Source: Thermoguttaceae bacterium (lineage in GTDB: Bacteria > Planctomycetota > Planctomycetia > Pirellulales > Thermoguttaceae). From it: a stretch of DNA of 64,000 nt. Made by a program: the position numbers and the translations under genes. The stretch lies in the NCBI GenBank assembly GCA_017441605.1, contig JAFRXD010000079.1, positions 1 to 64,000 on the forward strand, read 5' to 3'. Positions 8,791 to 18,143 of this stretch are shown in pieces. Below the pieces are notes generated by a model. It saw only the letters and a program-made list of their open reading frames with translations. It had not been told where the DNA came from and ran no database searches. Each line of letters starts with the position of its first letter. Within the stretch, counting starts at the first letter, position 1.

Positions 8791-9798
8791 TTACCCAAGC
8801 GACCTCGCGACGTTCCCTGAGGCGTCGGCGAAGCCGCCGAAGCGCATGCCGCAGCAAGGGCAGACGCCGCCGACGTTTCTGGACAGATCGTAGCAGAACC
8901 ACCCGCCGCATTTAACGCAATGCAGCCACCCCTCGGTTTCGCAGTGGGGGCATTTTGGTTGTCCGAGGATTTTGGTAACGTCGACGGTGGGCAAGGTTCC
9001 GGGGGCGACGTCGGCGAAGAAGTCGTCGGGAATCGGATAGGAATCGCTTATCCAGTAGGCGTCTTCGGCGTCGGCGTATTTGTATCGCGCTAGGAAGTTT
9101 TTCTTAGTTTTGGAGCAGACGCCGTGGAAGAAGATTTGCCTTGGGAATTTGGGGGCGTCGGGGAGCTCGTCTTTTACCAGTTCGATACCCTTGGGCGGGA
9201 GGATTTCGTCGGAATCGGCGCCAGTGTGGACGTTCCGACTTTGGGTTTGGATCGAGGAACTGATCCACGCGAACATGTCGGACATACGCTCCGGGGTGGC
9301 GTCGCCGACGCGGAAAGTGTAGTCGGCGACTTCTTTTAGGAGCGCGAAGTCGATTTCGTCGCCGAGGCCGAAGGCGTAGATTTTAGAGGGGCGCGGTTTG
9401 CTCGACTTGAGTTTTTGGGCGGCCTGTCGCCAGGCGTCGGTCGGTTGTCCGTCGGTCAGGAAGAAGACGATCGGGCGCCAGTCCCCCTTGGTTTCGGCGG
9501 TCGTCGCGGCGACTTCTTGGGCGATTCGCTCGCGGAGCAAGTCGATCGCGGCGCCCAAGGAGGTGCCGGGGCGAACGGCGAGTTTGGGGAATTGGAATTC
9601 GATAAGCTCGGTCAACGGGACGGCGACTCGGGCTTTGGAGTCGAAGGTAATAATCGAGAGCCACGCGGTTTCGAGCGCGTAGGGATTGCGCCGCAGGGTT
9701 CCGATCATATTGTCGAGACAGCGATTGACTTGGTCGAGGGCTTGCCCGATCATCGACTCGGAGACGTCGATCGCGATATAGACGGGGAGCTTTCTCAT
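8791..9798 (-). CDS. TerY-type vWA protein with C-terminal zinc ribbons (copy A)
   Basis: 335 residues. The vWA domain (about 1-185) keeps a complete MIDAS: D11-x-S13-x-S15, T79 (PGTSLG) and D116 (LTDGQPTD). A linker precedes a C-terminal metal-binding module with Cys at 283, 286, 294, 297, 302, 313, 315 and 316 (CPHC, CVKC, CPCC). This is the TerY architecture of the predicted TerY-P triad (vWA, PP2C, kinase), in which the vWA protein is thought to scaffold a phosphorylation switch. AAAGGAG precedes ATG 9798. It is the last gene of the minus-strand operon, 30 nt after copy B, with which it shares most of residues 1-130. Confidence 0.88.
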   Translation of the reverse strand: MRKLPVYIAIDVSESMIGQALDQVNRCLDNMIGTLRRNPYALETAWLSIITFDSKARVAVPLTELIEFQFPKLAVRPGTSLGAAIDLLRERIAQEVAATTAETKGDWRPIVFFLTDGQPTDAWRQAAQKLKSSKPRPSKIYAFGLGDEIDFALLKEVADYTFRVGDATPERMSDMFAWISSSIQTQSRNVHTGADSDEILPPKGIELVKDELPDAPKFPRQIFFHGVCSKTKKNFLARYKYADAEDAYWISDSYPIPDDFFADVAPGTLPTVDVTKILGQPKCPHCETEGWLHCVKCGGWFCYDLSRNVGGVCPCCGMRFGGFADASGNVARSLG

Positions 9799-9828
9799 TG
9801 CGAACTCCTTTAAGACAACGCGTTTGAA

Positions 9829-10848
9829 TCACCCGGCGGAGGGCGTCATATCGAACGAATCGCGTCCGTCGGCGAATCCCATTCTGGCGCCGCAGACGGG
9901 GCACTCGGACCATCCTCGCCTCAGGGAGGAGGCGGCGTCGAAACAGAACCCGGCGCCGCAGCGCCCGCAACACGCCCAGTCTTGGTTCTCGCAGTGGGGG
10001 CAGGTCGGCATACCCGCGATTTTGTCGGAGGAAACGGTCGGGGGAACGTATCCGCCGTCGTCGAGGAAGTCGTCGGGGACTTTATAAGACGCGGCGGGGA
10101 CGTACATCCCGAGCGGATCGAAGTATCGCAAGCGCATAAGATACTTCTTTCGCGTTGTGGAACAAGTCGCGTGGAAGAAGAGCTGTCGCGGGAAATCGGG
10201 CGCGGGAGGGTAATCGTCGCCGATTTCTTGAATTCCGTCGGGGGGCGTTAGGTCGTCCTTGACGAGACCGAGATTCGAGGCGTTTTTACTGGCGGACTGA
10301 ATCGCGGAACTCATCCAGATAAAGAGTTTCGCCAATAGCTCTGGGGAGGCTTCTTTGGCGTAGAAGGTCGCGTCGGCGATTTCGGTCAGCGCCTCGAAGT
10401 CGATTTCGTCGCCGCAACCGATCGCGTAGATATTCGCCGGTTTGGGGCGTTGGGAGCGGAGTCTCGCGAGGGCGGGGCGCCAGTCGTCGGTCGGTTGCCC
10501 GTCGGTGAGGAGGAAGACGAGAGGGCGCCAATCCCCTTTCGTTTCCTCGGTTTGCAAAACGACCTCTTTGGCGATTTGGGAGCGCAGTAGGTCGAGGGCC
10601 GTTCCCAACGCGGTTCCGGGGCGCGCGCGAAGCTCCGGGAACTTGAAGTCCGCGAGTTCGGTTAGCGGGGAGACGACGCGCGCCATCGAGTCGAACGTAA
10701 TGACCGAGAGCCAAACGGTTTCGAGAGCGTAGGGATTGCGCCTCAGCGCGGCGATCATCTTGTCGAGGGCGGCGTTGATCTGGTCGATCGCCTCGCCGAA
10801 CATCGATTCGGAGACGTCGACGACGATATAGACGGGGAGTTTTCTCAT
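9829..10848 (-). CDS. TerY-type vWA protein with C-terminal zinc ribbons (copy B)
   Basis: 339 residues, with the same plan as copy A: MIDAS D11/S13/S15 (DVSES), T79 (PGTALG) and D116 (LTDGQPTD), then a Cys module (CPHC 283-286, CGRC 294-297, FCFD, CPVCG). The N-terminal half is nearly interchangeable with copy A, whereas the linker (about 185-230) and extreme C-terminus differ, suggesting duplication followed by change in partner-facing regions. It starts 18 nt after the upstream kinase stop with only a weak GGAA ribosome-binding site, so translational coupling is likely. Predicted cytoplasmic. Confidence 0.88.
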   Translation of the reverse strand: MRKLPVYIVVDVSESMFGEAIDQINAALDKMIAALRRNPYALETVWLSVITFDSMARVVSPLTELADFKFPELRARPGTALGTALDLLRSQIAKEVVLQTEETKGDWRPLVFLLTDGQPTDDWRPALARLRSQRPKPANIYAIGCGDEIDFEALTEIADATFYAKEASPELLAKLFIWMSSAIQSASKNASNLGLVKDDLTPPDGIQEIGDDYPPAPDFPRQLFFHATCSTTRKKYLMRLRYFDPLGMYVPAASYKVPDDFLDDGGYVPPTVSSDKIAGMPTCPHCENQDWACCGRCGAGFCFDAASSLRRGWSECPVCGARMGFADGRDSFDMTPSAG

Positions 10849-10865
10849 CGGGCAGTTCCGAACAA

Positions 10866-12338
10866 TTAGACGTTGGCGATTTGGACGTTTGCGACGCGCC
10901 CCGTATTTCCGGCGGCGAGTCGTAGGCGCAGGCCGTTGGTCAAGGCGATGTGTCCGCCGGGGGGGATCGGCTTGTCGTTCGTTATGTCGAAAAGATCGGG
11001 CATGCCCTCGTTAACGAGGGACCAGCGCGAGTTATGGAACACGAAGTATCCCAAGCGCTTGCCTTCGCTCGCGGACAACTTTTCATTGGGGACGACCGCG
11101 CGATCGATATGCCATTTGTAGACGCCTTGGCCGCTCCAGACCATAGCTCTTCGGTTTTCCGGACGAAAACTGGCGCCGTCGCGGGTAATATAGAAGTCGA
11201 GCACGGGCAACGGTTTTTCGTATCGCTTTCCGCAGTAGGGGCAGGAGGGGCGGGTTTTGTTGTCGTACACGAACCAGCGCTTCGGGCAAGACGAGCCGTC
11301 GCACGGCAGCATAAGATCGGACGTTTTGAGGAGCGCGTCCTCCCAGTCGGCGGCGGACGGCCTCGCGAAGGGATTGTGAAGTCCGTCGATAAACGCCTGA
11401 TTGAAAAGGGCTTTTAAATAGGGACCGGTCGTTTCGTAGGGGATTTTGTCGAGGTCGATCCACGGGAGGCAGCGACTGTCCTCGGGCTTGACTTTAGGTC
11501 GATTGCTTCGATCGTTGGGGTTTTCGACAAAGAGGGCTTTCTCGCCCATTTCCATTTGCTCTTGGATTTCCGGATCGGCGCTGTATATCTTGTCGCCGCG
11601 GAGCGGATGGCGGTGCAGGAAATAGAGATAGATCAGGACGGCGAGAGCGTGGAGGTCGGTGGATCGGCTCGGCAAAACGCGCTTTGACCGATCTTTTAAG
11701 GCGAAAGAGGAAACGACTTCCGGAGCGATGAAGTCGGGAGTGCCCAGGACGTCGGGGGGGAACAGCCCGGGAACGACGAGACCGTCGATATCGATAATGC
11801 AGGCGGAGCCGCTTTTGGGATCGATTAGGCAGTTGCGGTAGGAGAGGTCGCTGTGAGCGAGCCCCGCCGCGTGGAGTCGTCTAACGCCGCGGCTCAGCTG
11901 GAGACAGATTCGCAGAAAGGTTCGCAACTCGCCGCGCTCCGAGGGGGGAACGAAGCGATTAAAGTTTTTCGCGGACGCGAACCATTTTCCGTCTTTCTCG
12001 GTTCCTTTAAGGGGATCCGCTTCAAAAAAGAAGCGCTTGTCGTAGGCGGGGACGACGATACCGGTTCGTCCGTCGTGCTCGACGATTTTCTCGGGCCAGC
12101 AGAAGACGTCTTTCCAGTAAGATCCGCCCGTCTGATTGAAAATTCCGTCGCGATATTGACCGACCAGTTTTTCAATCCGATCTTTGCCGGCGTAGTCGAG
12201 CTTATTGCGATAGAAGGCGACGACCGCGGACTTATCGGTCGTCCAATAGCAGTCTTTGACGCCGCCTTGCATCGGGTCTTTGTAGATAAATTCGACGGTC
12301 GAGCCGTCGTTGGCGCGAGTGGTAACAACGTCGGACAT
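10866..12338 (-). CDS. TerY-P-type protein kinase with zinc ribbon and FHA-like C-terminus (copy A)
   Basis: 490 residues. The kinase domain (about 1-335) has the catalytic loop HSDLSYRN (162-169), DIDG (183-186) in place of DFG, and APE (FIAPEVV). The N-lobe carries VVAFYRNK where VAIK is expected, so the lysine position is uncertain. A zinc-ribbon-like segment (CDGSSC, CPYCG) and an FHA-like tail (GYFVFHNSRWSLVN ... PPGGHIALTNGLRLRL) follow. The family is the kinase of the predicted TerY-P triad. The start is ATG 12338 with GGAG upstream; the TTG at 12362 is rejected. It lies 125 nt after the other kinase and 17 nt before TerY copy B. Confidence 0.85.
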   Translation of the reverse strand: MSDVVTTRANDGSTVEFIYKDPMQGGVKDCYWTTDKSAVVAFYRNKLDYAGKDRIEKLVGQYRDGIFNQTGGSYWKDVFCWPEKIVEHDGRTGIVVPAYDKRFFFEADPLKGTEKDGKWFASAKNFNRFVPPSERGELRTFLRICLQLSRGVRRLHAAGLAHSDLSYRNCLIDPKSGSACIIDIDGLVVPGLFPPDVLGTPDFIAPEVVSSFALKDRSKRVLPSRSTDLHALAVLIYLYFLHRHPLRGDKIYSADPEIQEQMEMGEKALFVENPNDRSNRPKVKPEDSRCLPWIDLDKIPYETTGPYLKALFNQAFIDGLHNPFARPSAADWEDALLKTSDLMLPCDGSSCPKRWFVYDNKTRPSCPYCGKRYEKPLPVLDFYITRDGASFRPENRRAMVWSGQGVYKWHIDRAVVPNEKLSASEGKRLGYFVFHNSRWSLVNEGMPDLFDITNDKPIPPGGHIALTNGLRLRLAAGNTGRVANVQIANV

Positions 12339-12463
12339 TGCGAGACGCTCCGCGCGGCGCAAAGCGAGGGAACAGGTCGTCGAATCAATCTAGTCGTCGA
12401 ACGCGCCGCGACGCGACGACGAATCGTCGGGCGCGCTCGTTGGAAACGAGTTTGAGCGGGGAC

Positions 12464-14638
12464 TTATCGTCTAAACGGCGAGGGTTGGAACAAGGAGGCG
12501 TCGTCCTCGTCGTCGTAGGGATCGTCGGAAGACGCGATGAAATCGGAGGCGGAAAATCCGGAGCTCGTCGCGCCGGTACTGATCGCGTCGGTCGGTCTGT
12601 TTCTCGAGGACGTTCCGGAGCTGGTGGAGTTTCCGTAGTCGATTTTGGGATCGGCGTCTTGTTTCGCGCCGGAGTCGGAACCTTGGGCGTCGGAACTATC
12701 GTTTTCGCCGGCGACCGAACTTTCCGGGGTCGAGACGCCCATTTCTCGAATCGACCAGGTCTTTTCGAGGTGAACGTTCGAGAATTTGAACTCTCCGGGA
12801 ATGCGAGTTCGCCCGTTGTACATATAGTGATATCGGAATCTTCCGGTGATATAGAAGTCGAGCTTTCCGTCGTACTCTTGCTCCGGGGCGCCCTCGATAT
12901 AGACGGAATCCTTCTCGACGCGGCAAGAGAGCCCGAAATTATCGAAACCTCTCGTTTCGAGCAGAGAGAGCGAGAGAGGGCGCCCGTCGACGCGCAACTC
13001 CTTAAAGGAGAGCTTGTATCGATAGGAGGAACCGATTTCGGCGGGGGGCACTCTCAGTTTTTGGATTTTTAGGAGCGCGGCGTCGATCCGCTTGTTGGTT
13101 TGGCTCGGGTCGGAATCGACAATCTCCAGGGAGAGGCCCAGGGCGGAGTCGGAGAGTCCGCCGCGCCTATTGCGATTGACGAAGCGAACTTGAACGATGT
13201 AGTAGTCGTTTTCGTCAAAGGAGAGGCGCAGATTTTCGGTTAAGGCGATCGAGGATCCGACGGGAACGGGAACCTTGTTCGTCGCGTCGCGCAAGGTCGG
13301 GATATTCTCGTTGTGCAAGACCCAATCGGAACCTTCCTTAGAGAAATAGGCGACGCGTTTTCGCTCCTCGGGGGAGAGCTTCTCGTTGTTGGACTTCTGC
13401 TGGTCGACGTGCCATAAGAAGAGCTCTTTTCCGTCGTGAACGACGACTTTGCGCCGATCGCTCGTGTAGTCGCGCCCGTTTCTTGAACGGAGGTACTCGA
13501 GAATTGGAACGGCCTCTTGATATTGGGTTTCGCAATAGGGGCAAATCGCTCTGCCTTGTCCGTCGAAGACGAACTCGCGCTTTTTGCAAGAGGGGTTGGA
13601 GCACGGAAGGAGCAAATCGAGGGTCTTGGCGAGCCCGTACTCCCAATCCTCGGCGCTCGGGCGCTTGAGCGGATCGTGGAGACCGCGAATAAACGCTTGA
13701 TCGAAGAGGGATTTCAAATAGGGACCGCAGCAGGCGTAGGGAACCTTGACGGGATCGCACCAGGGCAATCTCTTTTCGTCGCCCTTTTTCGGGGTCAAAC
13801 GATTGCTGGAATCGGAGGGATGCTCGATAAAGAGCGCGCGCTCTCCCATCTCGTAGAATTCTTGCTCTTGCGGATCGAGACTATGAACCTTATCGCCTCT
13901 GAGGGGATGGCGGTGGAAGAGGCACATGTAGATCAGAACCGCGAGGGCGTGCTTGTCGGTGTCGCGGCTCGGGAGGACGCGCCGGTCTCTCGGCAACTTC
14001 GACGTCGCGACGATCTCGGACGCCATAAAGTCTTTGGTTCCCAAGACGTCGGGGGGGAACATGCCGGGGACGACGAGCCCGTCGACGTCGATGAGACATC
14101 CTCGCCCGCCTTTGGGATCGATCAGGCAATTTTTATAGGAGAGGTCGCTGTGCGACAATCCGGCGGCGTGCATGCGACGAACGGCGCGGCTTAGTTCGAG
14201 CAGGGCGTTAAGAAAGCCGCCCAAGGTTCCGCGCTCGTCGTCTGGAACGAAGTAGTTGTAGTTTTTGGCGGACGCCCACCATTTTCCCTCTTTTTCCTGT
14301 CCTTGCGGGTATCCGGATTGGAAAATGAAGTTGGAGCGATAGGCGGGCATTACGATACCGTATTGCTCGTCGGTTTCAATGATTTTTTCCGGCCAGCAAA
14401 AGACGGTTCGCCAGTACTCTCCTCCGATTCGCTTGAAGATGCGATCGGCGTAGTCCCCGACAATCTTATTGAGACGAACCTTTTGGGGTTCGCCGAGTTT
14501 TTTTCTGAAGAAGGCGACGACGTAACTTCTATCTGGCGAGAAGTAGACGTCTTTCATCGCGCCCTGACTCGGTTTGCCCTTAACGTACTCGACGACGCTA
14601 CCGTCTTTCGCGGTTACGGAAATGATTTCTTCCGACAT
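12464..14638 (-). CDS. TerY-P-type protein kinase with Ig-like extension and acidic tail (copy B)
   Basis: 724 residues. The kinase domain (about 1-340) has HSDLSYKN (163-170), DVDG (184-187) and ASE at the APE position. The zinc ribbon uses Cys 346, 351, 366 and 369, and an FHA-like segment spans about 395-480. Beyond copy A it has an extra beta-rich domain (about 505-620, motif GLSCRVEKDSVYIEGAP) resembling a segment in both phosphatases of this operon, and a Ser/Asp-rich tail (about 636-724) ending DDEDDASLFQPSPFRR, likely disordered and phosphorylatable (inference). AGGAAG precedes ATG 14638. The pair of kinases probably arose by tandem duplication with loss or gain of the C-terminal extension. 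Confidence 0.85.
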   Translation of the reverse strand: MSEEIISVTAKDGSVVEYVKGKPSQGAMKDVYFSPDRSYVVAFFRKKLGEPQKVRLNKIVGDYADRIFKRIGGEYWRTVFCWPEKIIETDEQYGIVMPAYRSNFIFQSGYPQGQEKEGKWWASAKNYNYFVPDDERGTLGGFLNALLELSRAVRRMHAAGLSHSDLSYKNCLIDPKGGRGCLIDVDGLVVPGMFPPDVLGTKDFMASEIVATSKLPRDRRVLPSRDTDKHALAVLIYMCLFHRHPLRGDKVHSLDPQEQEFYEMGERALFIEHPSDSSNRLTPKKGDEKRLPWCDPVKVPYACCGPYLKSLFDQAFIRGLHDPLKRPSAEDWEYGLAKTLDLLLPCSNPSCKKREFVFDGQGRAICPYCETQYQEAVPILEYLRSRNGRDYTSDRRKVVVHDGKELFLWHVDQQKSNNEKLSPEERKRVAYFSKEGSDWVLHNENIPTLRDATNKVPVPVGSSIALTENLRLSFDENDYYIVQVRFVNRNRRGGLSDSALGLSLEIVDSDPSQTNKRIDAALLKIQKLRVPPAEIGSSYRYKLSFKELRVDGRPLSLSLLETRGFDNFGLSCRVEKDSVYIEGAPEQEYDGKLDFYITGRFRYHYMYNGRTRIPGEFKFSNVHLEKTWSIREMGVSTPESSVAGENDSSDAQGSDSGAKQDADPKIDYGNSTSSGTSSRNRPTDAISTGATSSGFSASDFIASSDDPYDDEDDASLFQPSPFRR

Positions 14639-14691
14639 TTTCTTGCTTCCTAGTCTGATTGAGAATTAGTAAAAACGGCGCTCGCCAACGG

Positions 14692-16470
14692 TTATTTTTT
14701 ATCGCCCATTTTGAACGACGGTTGCTCCAGTTCGTCGGGAAGGGCGTCGTCGTCGGAGGGGGACGCGGAATTAGACGAGGACGGAGCCTCGATATTGAGG
14801 GAGTTGTCGTCGGGTTGGGACGCGGAATCGGTCGAGGACGGAGCCTCGATATTGAGGGACCCCGAATCGAGATCGTCCGGTTCTAGGTCGTCGGGATTAA
14901 AGGGGGCGTCGTCGAGGACGCAGTCGTCGGAGATCGCGATTAAGATGGTTCTGTCGTCGTGATTTCCCTTGACGAAGAAGTCCAATCCCTTGAGCAACGC
15001 GTTGGCGCGTTCCTCGGGGGGTTTCGACGCGTCGAGGATTCCGTTAAATTCGGTCGGAATCGTCTCGTTCCAAAACGTTTGCCAATGACCGTAGTCGGTC
15101 AAATCGTTTTCGGACGGGAAGTACGGATCGGTCACGCCGTCGGAGGTCAAGACGAGCGCTTGAAAATCCTTAACGAAGTTCAGTTTGGTTCGAGCGGCGA
15201 CTTTGTCCTCGTTGATTTCGTCGCGCATCGTAATGAAACGGGTTTGCCCGGCAAATTCTCCGGCGTCCGGGGTTCCGAGCGCGATCGCGCCCGCCAAACC
15301 GTTCGGACGATAAAGGACGGCGCCTCCGTCGCCGATCCAGTACGAGGCGATCGCCCAGACAGGGGGAGCTCCATTGAGACCGGGGAATCGCTTGATAGCG
15401 GCGCAAAGCAACGTTGTGTTGAAATCGTTGATTTTGGCGTTTTCCTTATTGGCGGCGGCGAGGATTTCTTGGAAGACGGCGTAGGCGGCTTTGTGGAAGA
15501 ACTGGTCGAGGTGGGTTCTTTTTAGGGCCTCCGGATCGCAGACGGGGTTCGCGTCTAAATCGGACTTGGCGACGATTTCGGCGGCGATAAGCTCTCGAAG
15601 CTTGTCGCCGTATTCGGAGAACAAGCTCTTGAGATTGGCGACCATCGTCTCGCAAGCGATCCTAGACCCTTCGCGAGAGAATTTCGCGGATCCGGCGCCG
15701 TCGGCGACGGCGAAGAACTGCCAATCGTCCCCGTTTTCGCCGGGTTGGAAGAGGAAATGGTCGTCGCGATGCTTTCCCTCGTTGGCGTGGGAGCGCCCCC
15801 GTCGACTGGCGCCGAGAGCGACAAGTTTCTTGTCGGACGCGACGATTTCCCAGCTTCCGACGCAGGAGTTTTCTTTTGGGAACGGGGCGTTTTCGTCGAC
15901 CGGCAAGTCTTTCCAAAGAGTTTTGGGATCGGGGTTGATTATAAACTCTTTTGGAACGAGTTTAATTTTTTTGGCGTCGATCGCGCACCGGAACATTTCG
16001 GGGCACGTTTTTACCACCGGAACGGAGACGAGACTTTGCGCGGGAATTTTTCCGTCGATCTTCGCGTTAACGATGATCTTTAACTGTCCGTCGTAGGGAA
16101 GCGTCGGTTTCTTGTCGTTGTAATCGAATCCTTCGATCGTTAGGACGCCGTTTTCGTAAAAGCAATCGAGTCCCAGTTCGTCAAATCCGCTCTTTTGGCA
16201 CAAAAAGCATCTCAAACTGGTCTTCTTCAATTCTTGAGGGGCGATGATCTCTATTTGCTGCGAATAGCGCTTCAAGACGCTTCCAGGGACCAATCGCAAA
16301 TCGTGCAATCGAGTCATAAGGAGTCTAAACTCTCTCGGAGAGCTATTCCAGTCGCGACCTTCGACGTCGAAGACGATCTCGGGAGCGACCTTTGACTCGA
16401 CGGCGGTCGCTTGGTTTTGTTCCACCGCTTGTTTTATGGCGTCGTCGCCGGGTTTATTTAGATCTACCAT
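14692..16470 (-). CDS. PP2C-type protein phosphatase with Ig-like N-domain and repeated acidic tail (copy A)
   Basis: 592 residues from ATG 16470 (a TTG four codons upstream is possible; AGAAAG lies before both). An N-terminal beta-rich domain (GLDCFYENGVLTIEG) leads through a DPKTLW linker to the PP2C core: GRSHANEGKHRDDH, FAVADGAGSAKFSREG, WIGDGGAVLYRPNG, LTSDGVTDPYFPS and GNHDDRT supply the metal-binding Asp residues. The last ~70 residues are acidic and repetitive: LEPDDLDSGSLNIEAPSS, then DDNSLNIEAPSS. The first of these recurs at the end of the zinc-ribbon protein encoded at 61294-61998. Role: phosphatase arm of the predicted TerY-P switch, reversing the neighbouring kinases. Confidence 0.88.
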   Translation of the reverse strand: MVDLNKPGDDAIKQAVEQNQATAVESKVAPEIVFDVEGRDWNSSPREFRLLMTRLHDLRLVPGSVLKRYSQQIEIIAPQELKKTSLRCFLCQKSGFDELGLDCFYENGVLTIEGFDYNDKKPTLPYDGQLKIIVNAKIDGKIPAQSLVSVPVVKTCPEMFRCAIDAKKIKLVPKEFIINPDPKTLWKDLPVDENAPFPKENSCVGSWEIVASDKKLVALGASRRGRSHANEGKHRDDHFLFQPGENGDDWQFFAVADGAGSAKFSREGSRIACETMVANLKSLFSEYGDKLRELIAAEIVAKSDLDANPVCDPEALKRTHLDQFFHKAAYAVFQEILAAANKENAKINDFNTTLLCAAIKRFPGLNGAPPVWAIASYWIGDGGAVLYRPNGLAGAIALGTPDAGEFAGQTRFITMRDEINEDKVAARTKLNFVKDFQALVLTSDGVTDPYFPSENDLTDYGHWQTFWNETIPTEFNGILDASKPPEERANALLKGLDFFVKGNHDDRTILIAISDDCVLDDAPFNPDDLEPDDLDSGSLNIEAPSSTDSASQPDDNSLNIEAPSSSNSASPSDDDALPDELEQPSFKMGDKK

Positions 16471-16521
16471 CGTTCGTTGCAACTTCTTTCTAACGGTTGG
16501 TCGCGGTTTCCCTTGATACGA

Positions 16522-18105
16522 TTATTCGCATTTCGGCTCTTCGCCGTCGTTGACGACAAGAAGGAGCGTTCTGTCGTCGTGGTTGCCTTTACTTTTGAAA
16601 TCGAGCCCTTTCAGCAGGGCGTCGGCGCGATCCTTGACGCTCGCCTTGGGGTCGAGAGCGCCGGGAAAATCCCTTGGAAGGATTTCGAGCCAGAATTTGT
16701 CCCATTCGGCGTTGTCGCGCGCTTTGGCGACGGTCGGAAAGAAGGGATCGGAAATTCCGTCGGTCGCCATAACGAGCGCTTTGAAGTTCCCGACGAAGGT
16801 CGCGCGAAGCCGAGGCAAAATGCGCTCTTCGGTTATTTCGCTGGCGTCGGTAACGAACCGAGTTTCCCCGGCGTACTCGCCCTCGTCGGGGGTTCCTAGG
16901 AGGATCGTTCGCGCTTCCCCGTTCGGGCGATAAAGCGCGAGCGCGCCGTCTCCGACCCAATAGGTTAAGATCGCCCAAGTCGGTTCCGAAAGGCGCTCGC
17001 CCGATTTTTTGCTTTTTAGCGGAGGAAAACGCTTGATCGCGGCGAGTAAAAGGGTTGTGCTATAGTCGCGCATCGCGACCGACTTCGCGCGGTCGAAACG
17101 ATCGTCGCGCGCGATGAAACGCCCTTGGGGCGCGTCCGTCGGCTTGTTTAAATCGAGGGACTCCGCCTTTGGCGTCTCGGCGTCCGCCTTTCTAGCGGCG
17201 ACTTCTTCGTGAATCGCGGCGTGCGCTTTGTAGAGCGCTTGATAAAAAACCTGAAAGACTAGCGAATCTTTAATAGTCTCGGCGGAGCGCTCGCCGTTCA
17301 AATCGCCGGCTTTTGCCGAACCGACGATAGCCCTTTTGAGATTCTCGTCGACAATACTATTTTTTGCGTTAAGAGTATCGTAGAGAGAGACGACCGCCGC
17401 TTGACAGGCGATTCTCGATCCCTCTCGCGAGAATCTCGCGGAACCGGCTCCGTCGGCGACGGCGAAGACGCTCCATCCGGAATCGTCGGCGATTTTCGCG
17501 CAAAAGTCGTCGTCGCGGAACAGCCCGTTATGGGCGTGGGAGCGCCCTCGGGCGCTGGCGACCAGTAGACGCAACGGAGGTCTATTTCTTAACGTCGAGC
17601 CCTGGCTCGCTCTGTGTTCTTTGGGATAAGGGGATCCTTCCGGCGGCTCGTTGTTTTGCCAAAGGTCGTAGGGATCGGACGCGACGACGGCGAATTTCTT
17701 TTGGACGGAATAGTCGCCGAAGCAAATGAAGACGCTTCCCTCGAACGAGGCGTTTGGCGCGCCGGAGACGCGCAGCGCTCCGTCGGAGGTAATTTCGCAG
17801 CGCAGCCCCAACTCCCGCAAACCGGCAACGCTTTTGATTTCGATTCGAACGGATCGAAATTCCGCTGGATCGAGCAATCGGATCGCGGAGTCGAAGGGTT
17901 CCCCGACCCTAGCGTTCGGCAGGGTCGCGTCGCCGATATTCTGCGTCAAGACGGTTCTCGCGACGGATTCCAGCCCGCTATTCATCGAGTCGACCAACTC
18001 TAGAACGACGACCGGGTCGCCGTCTTTTGGGATTCTTGGCGGCTCTTGGTAAACTTTCGCTCGCTCGCGTTGGCGCGACCGATCGTTTCCCCTAAAATAA
18101 TTCAT
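16522..18105 (-). CDS. PP2C-type protein phosphatase with Ig-like N-domain (copy B)
   Basis: 527 residues. The N-terminal domain (about 45-135; GLRCEITSDGALRVSGAP) and the DPYDLW...PYPKE linker correspond to copy A. The PP2C core carries GRSHAHNGLFRDDD, FAVADGAGSARFSREG, WVGDGALALYRPNG, MATDGISDPFFPT and GNHDDRTLLLVV. It lacks the SLNI repeat tail and ends soon after the core (NDGEEPKCE), while an insert rich in charged residues (about 260-310) replaces a shorter loop in copy A. GGAA lies upstream of ATG 18105. It is 38 nt downstream of the short vWA gene and 51 nt upstream of copy A. Confidence 0.88.
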   Translation of the reverse strand: MNYFRGNDRSRQRERAKVYQEPPRIPKDGDPVVVLELVDSMNSGLESVARTVLTQNIGDATLPNARVGEPFDSAIRLLDPAEFRSVRIEIKSVAGLRELGLRCEITSDGALRVSGAPNASFEGSVFICFGDYSVQKKFAVVASDPYDLWQNNEPPEGSPYPKEHRASQGSTLRNRPPLRLLVASARGRSHAHNGLFRDDDFCAKIADDSGWSVFAVADGAGSARFSREGSRIACQAAVVSLYDTLNAKNSIVDENLKRAIVGSAKAGDLNGERSAETIKDSLVFQVFYQALYKAHAAIHEEVAARKADAETPKAESLDLNKPTDAPQGRFIARDDRFDRAKSVAMRDYSTTLLLAAIKRFPPLKSKKSGERLSEPTWAILTYWVGDGALALYRPNGEARTILLGTPDEGEYAGETRFVTDASEITEERILPRLRATFVGNFKALVMATDGISDPFFPTVAKARDNAEWDKFWLEILPRDFPGALDPKASVKDRADALLKGLDFKSKGNHDDRTLLLVVNDGEEPKCE

Positions 18106-18143
18106 AGACAGCGGTTCCTTTTGTCGCGTCGCGGGTTGCGTTT

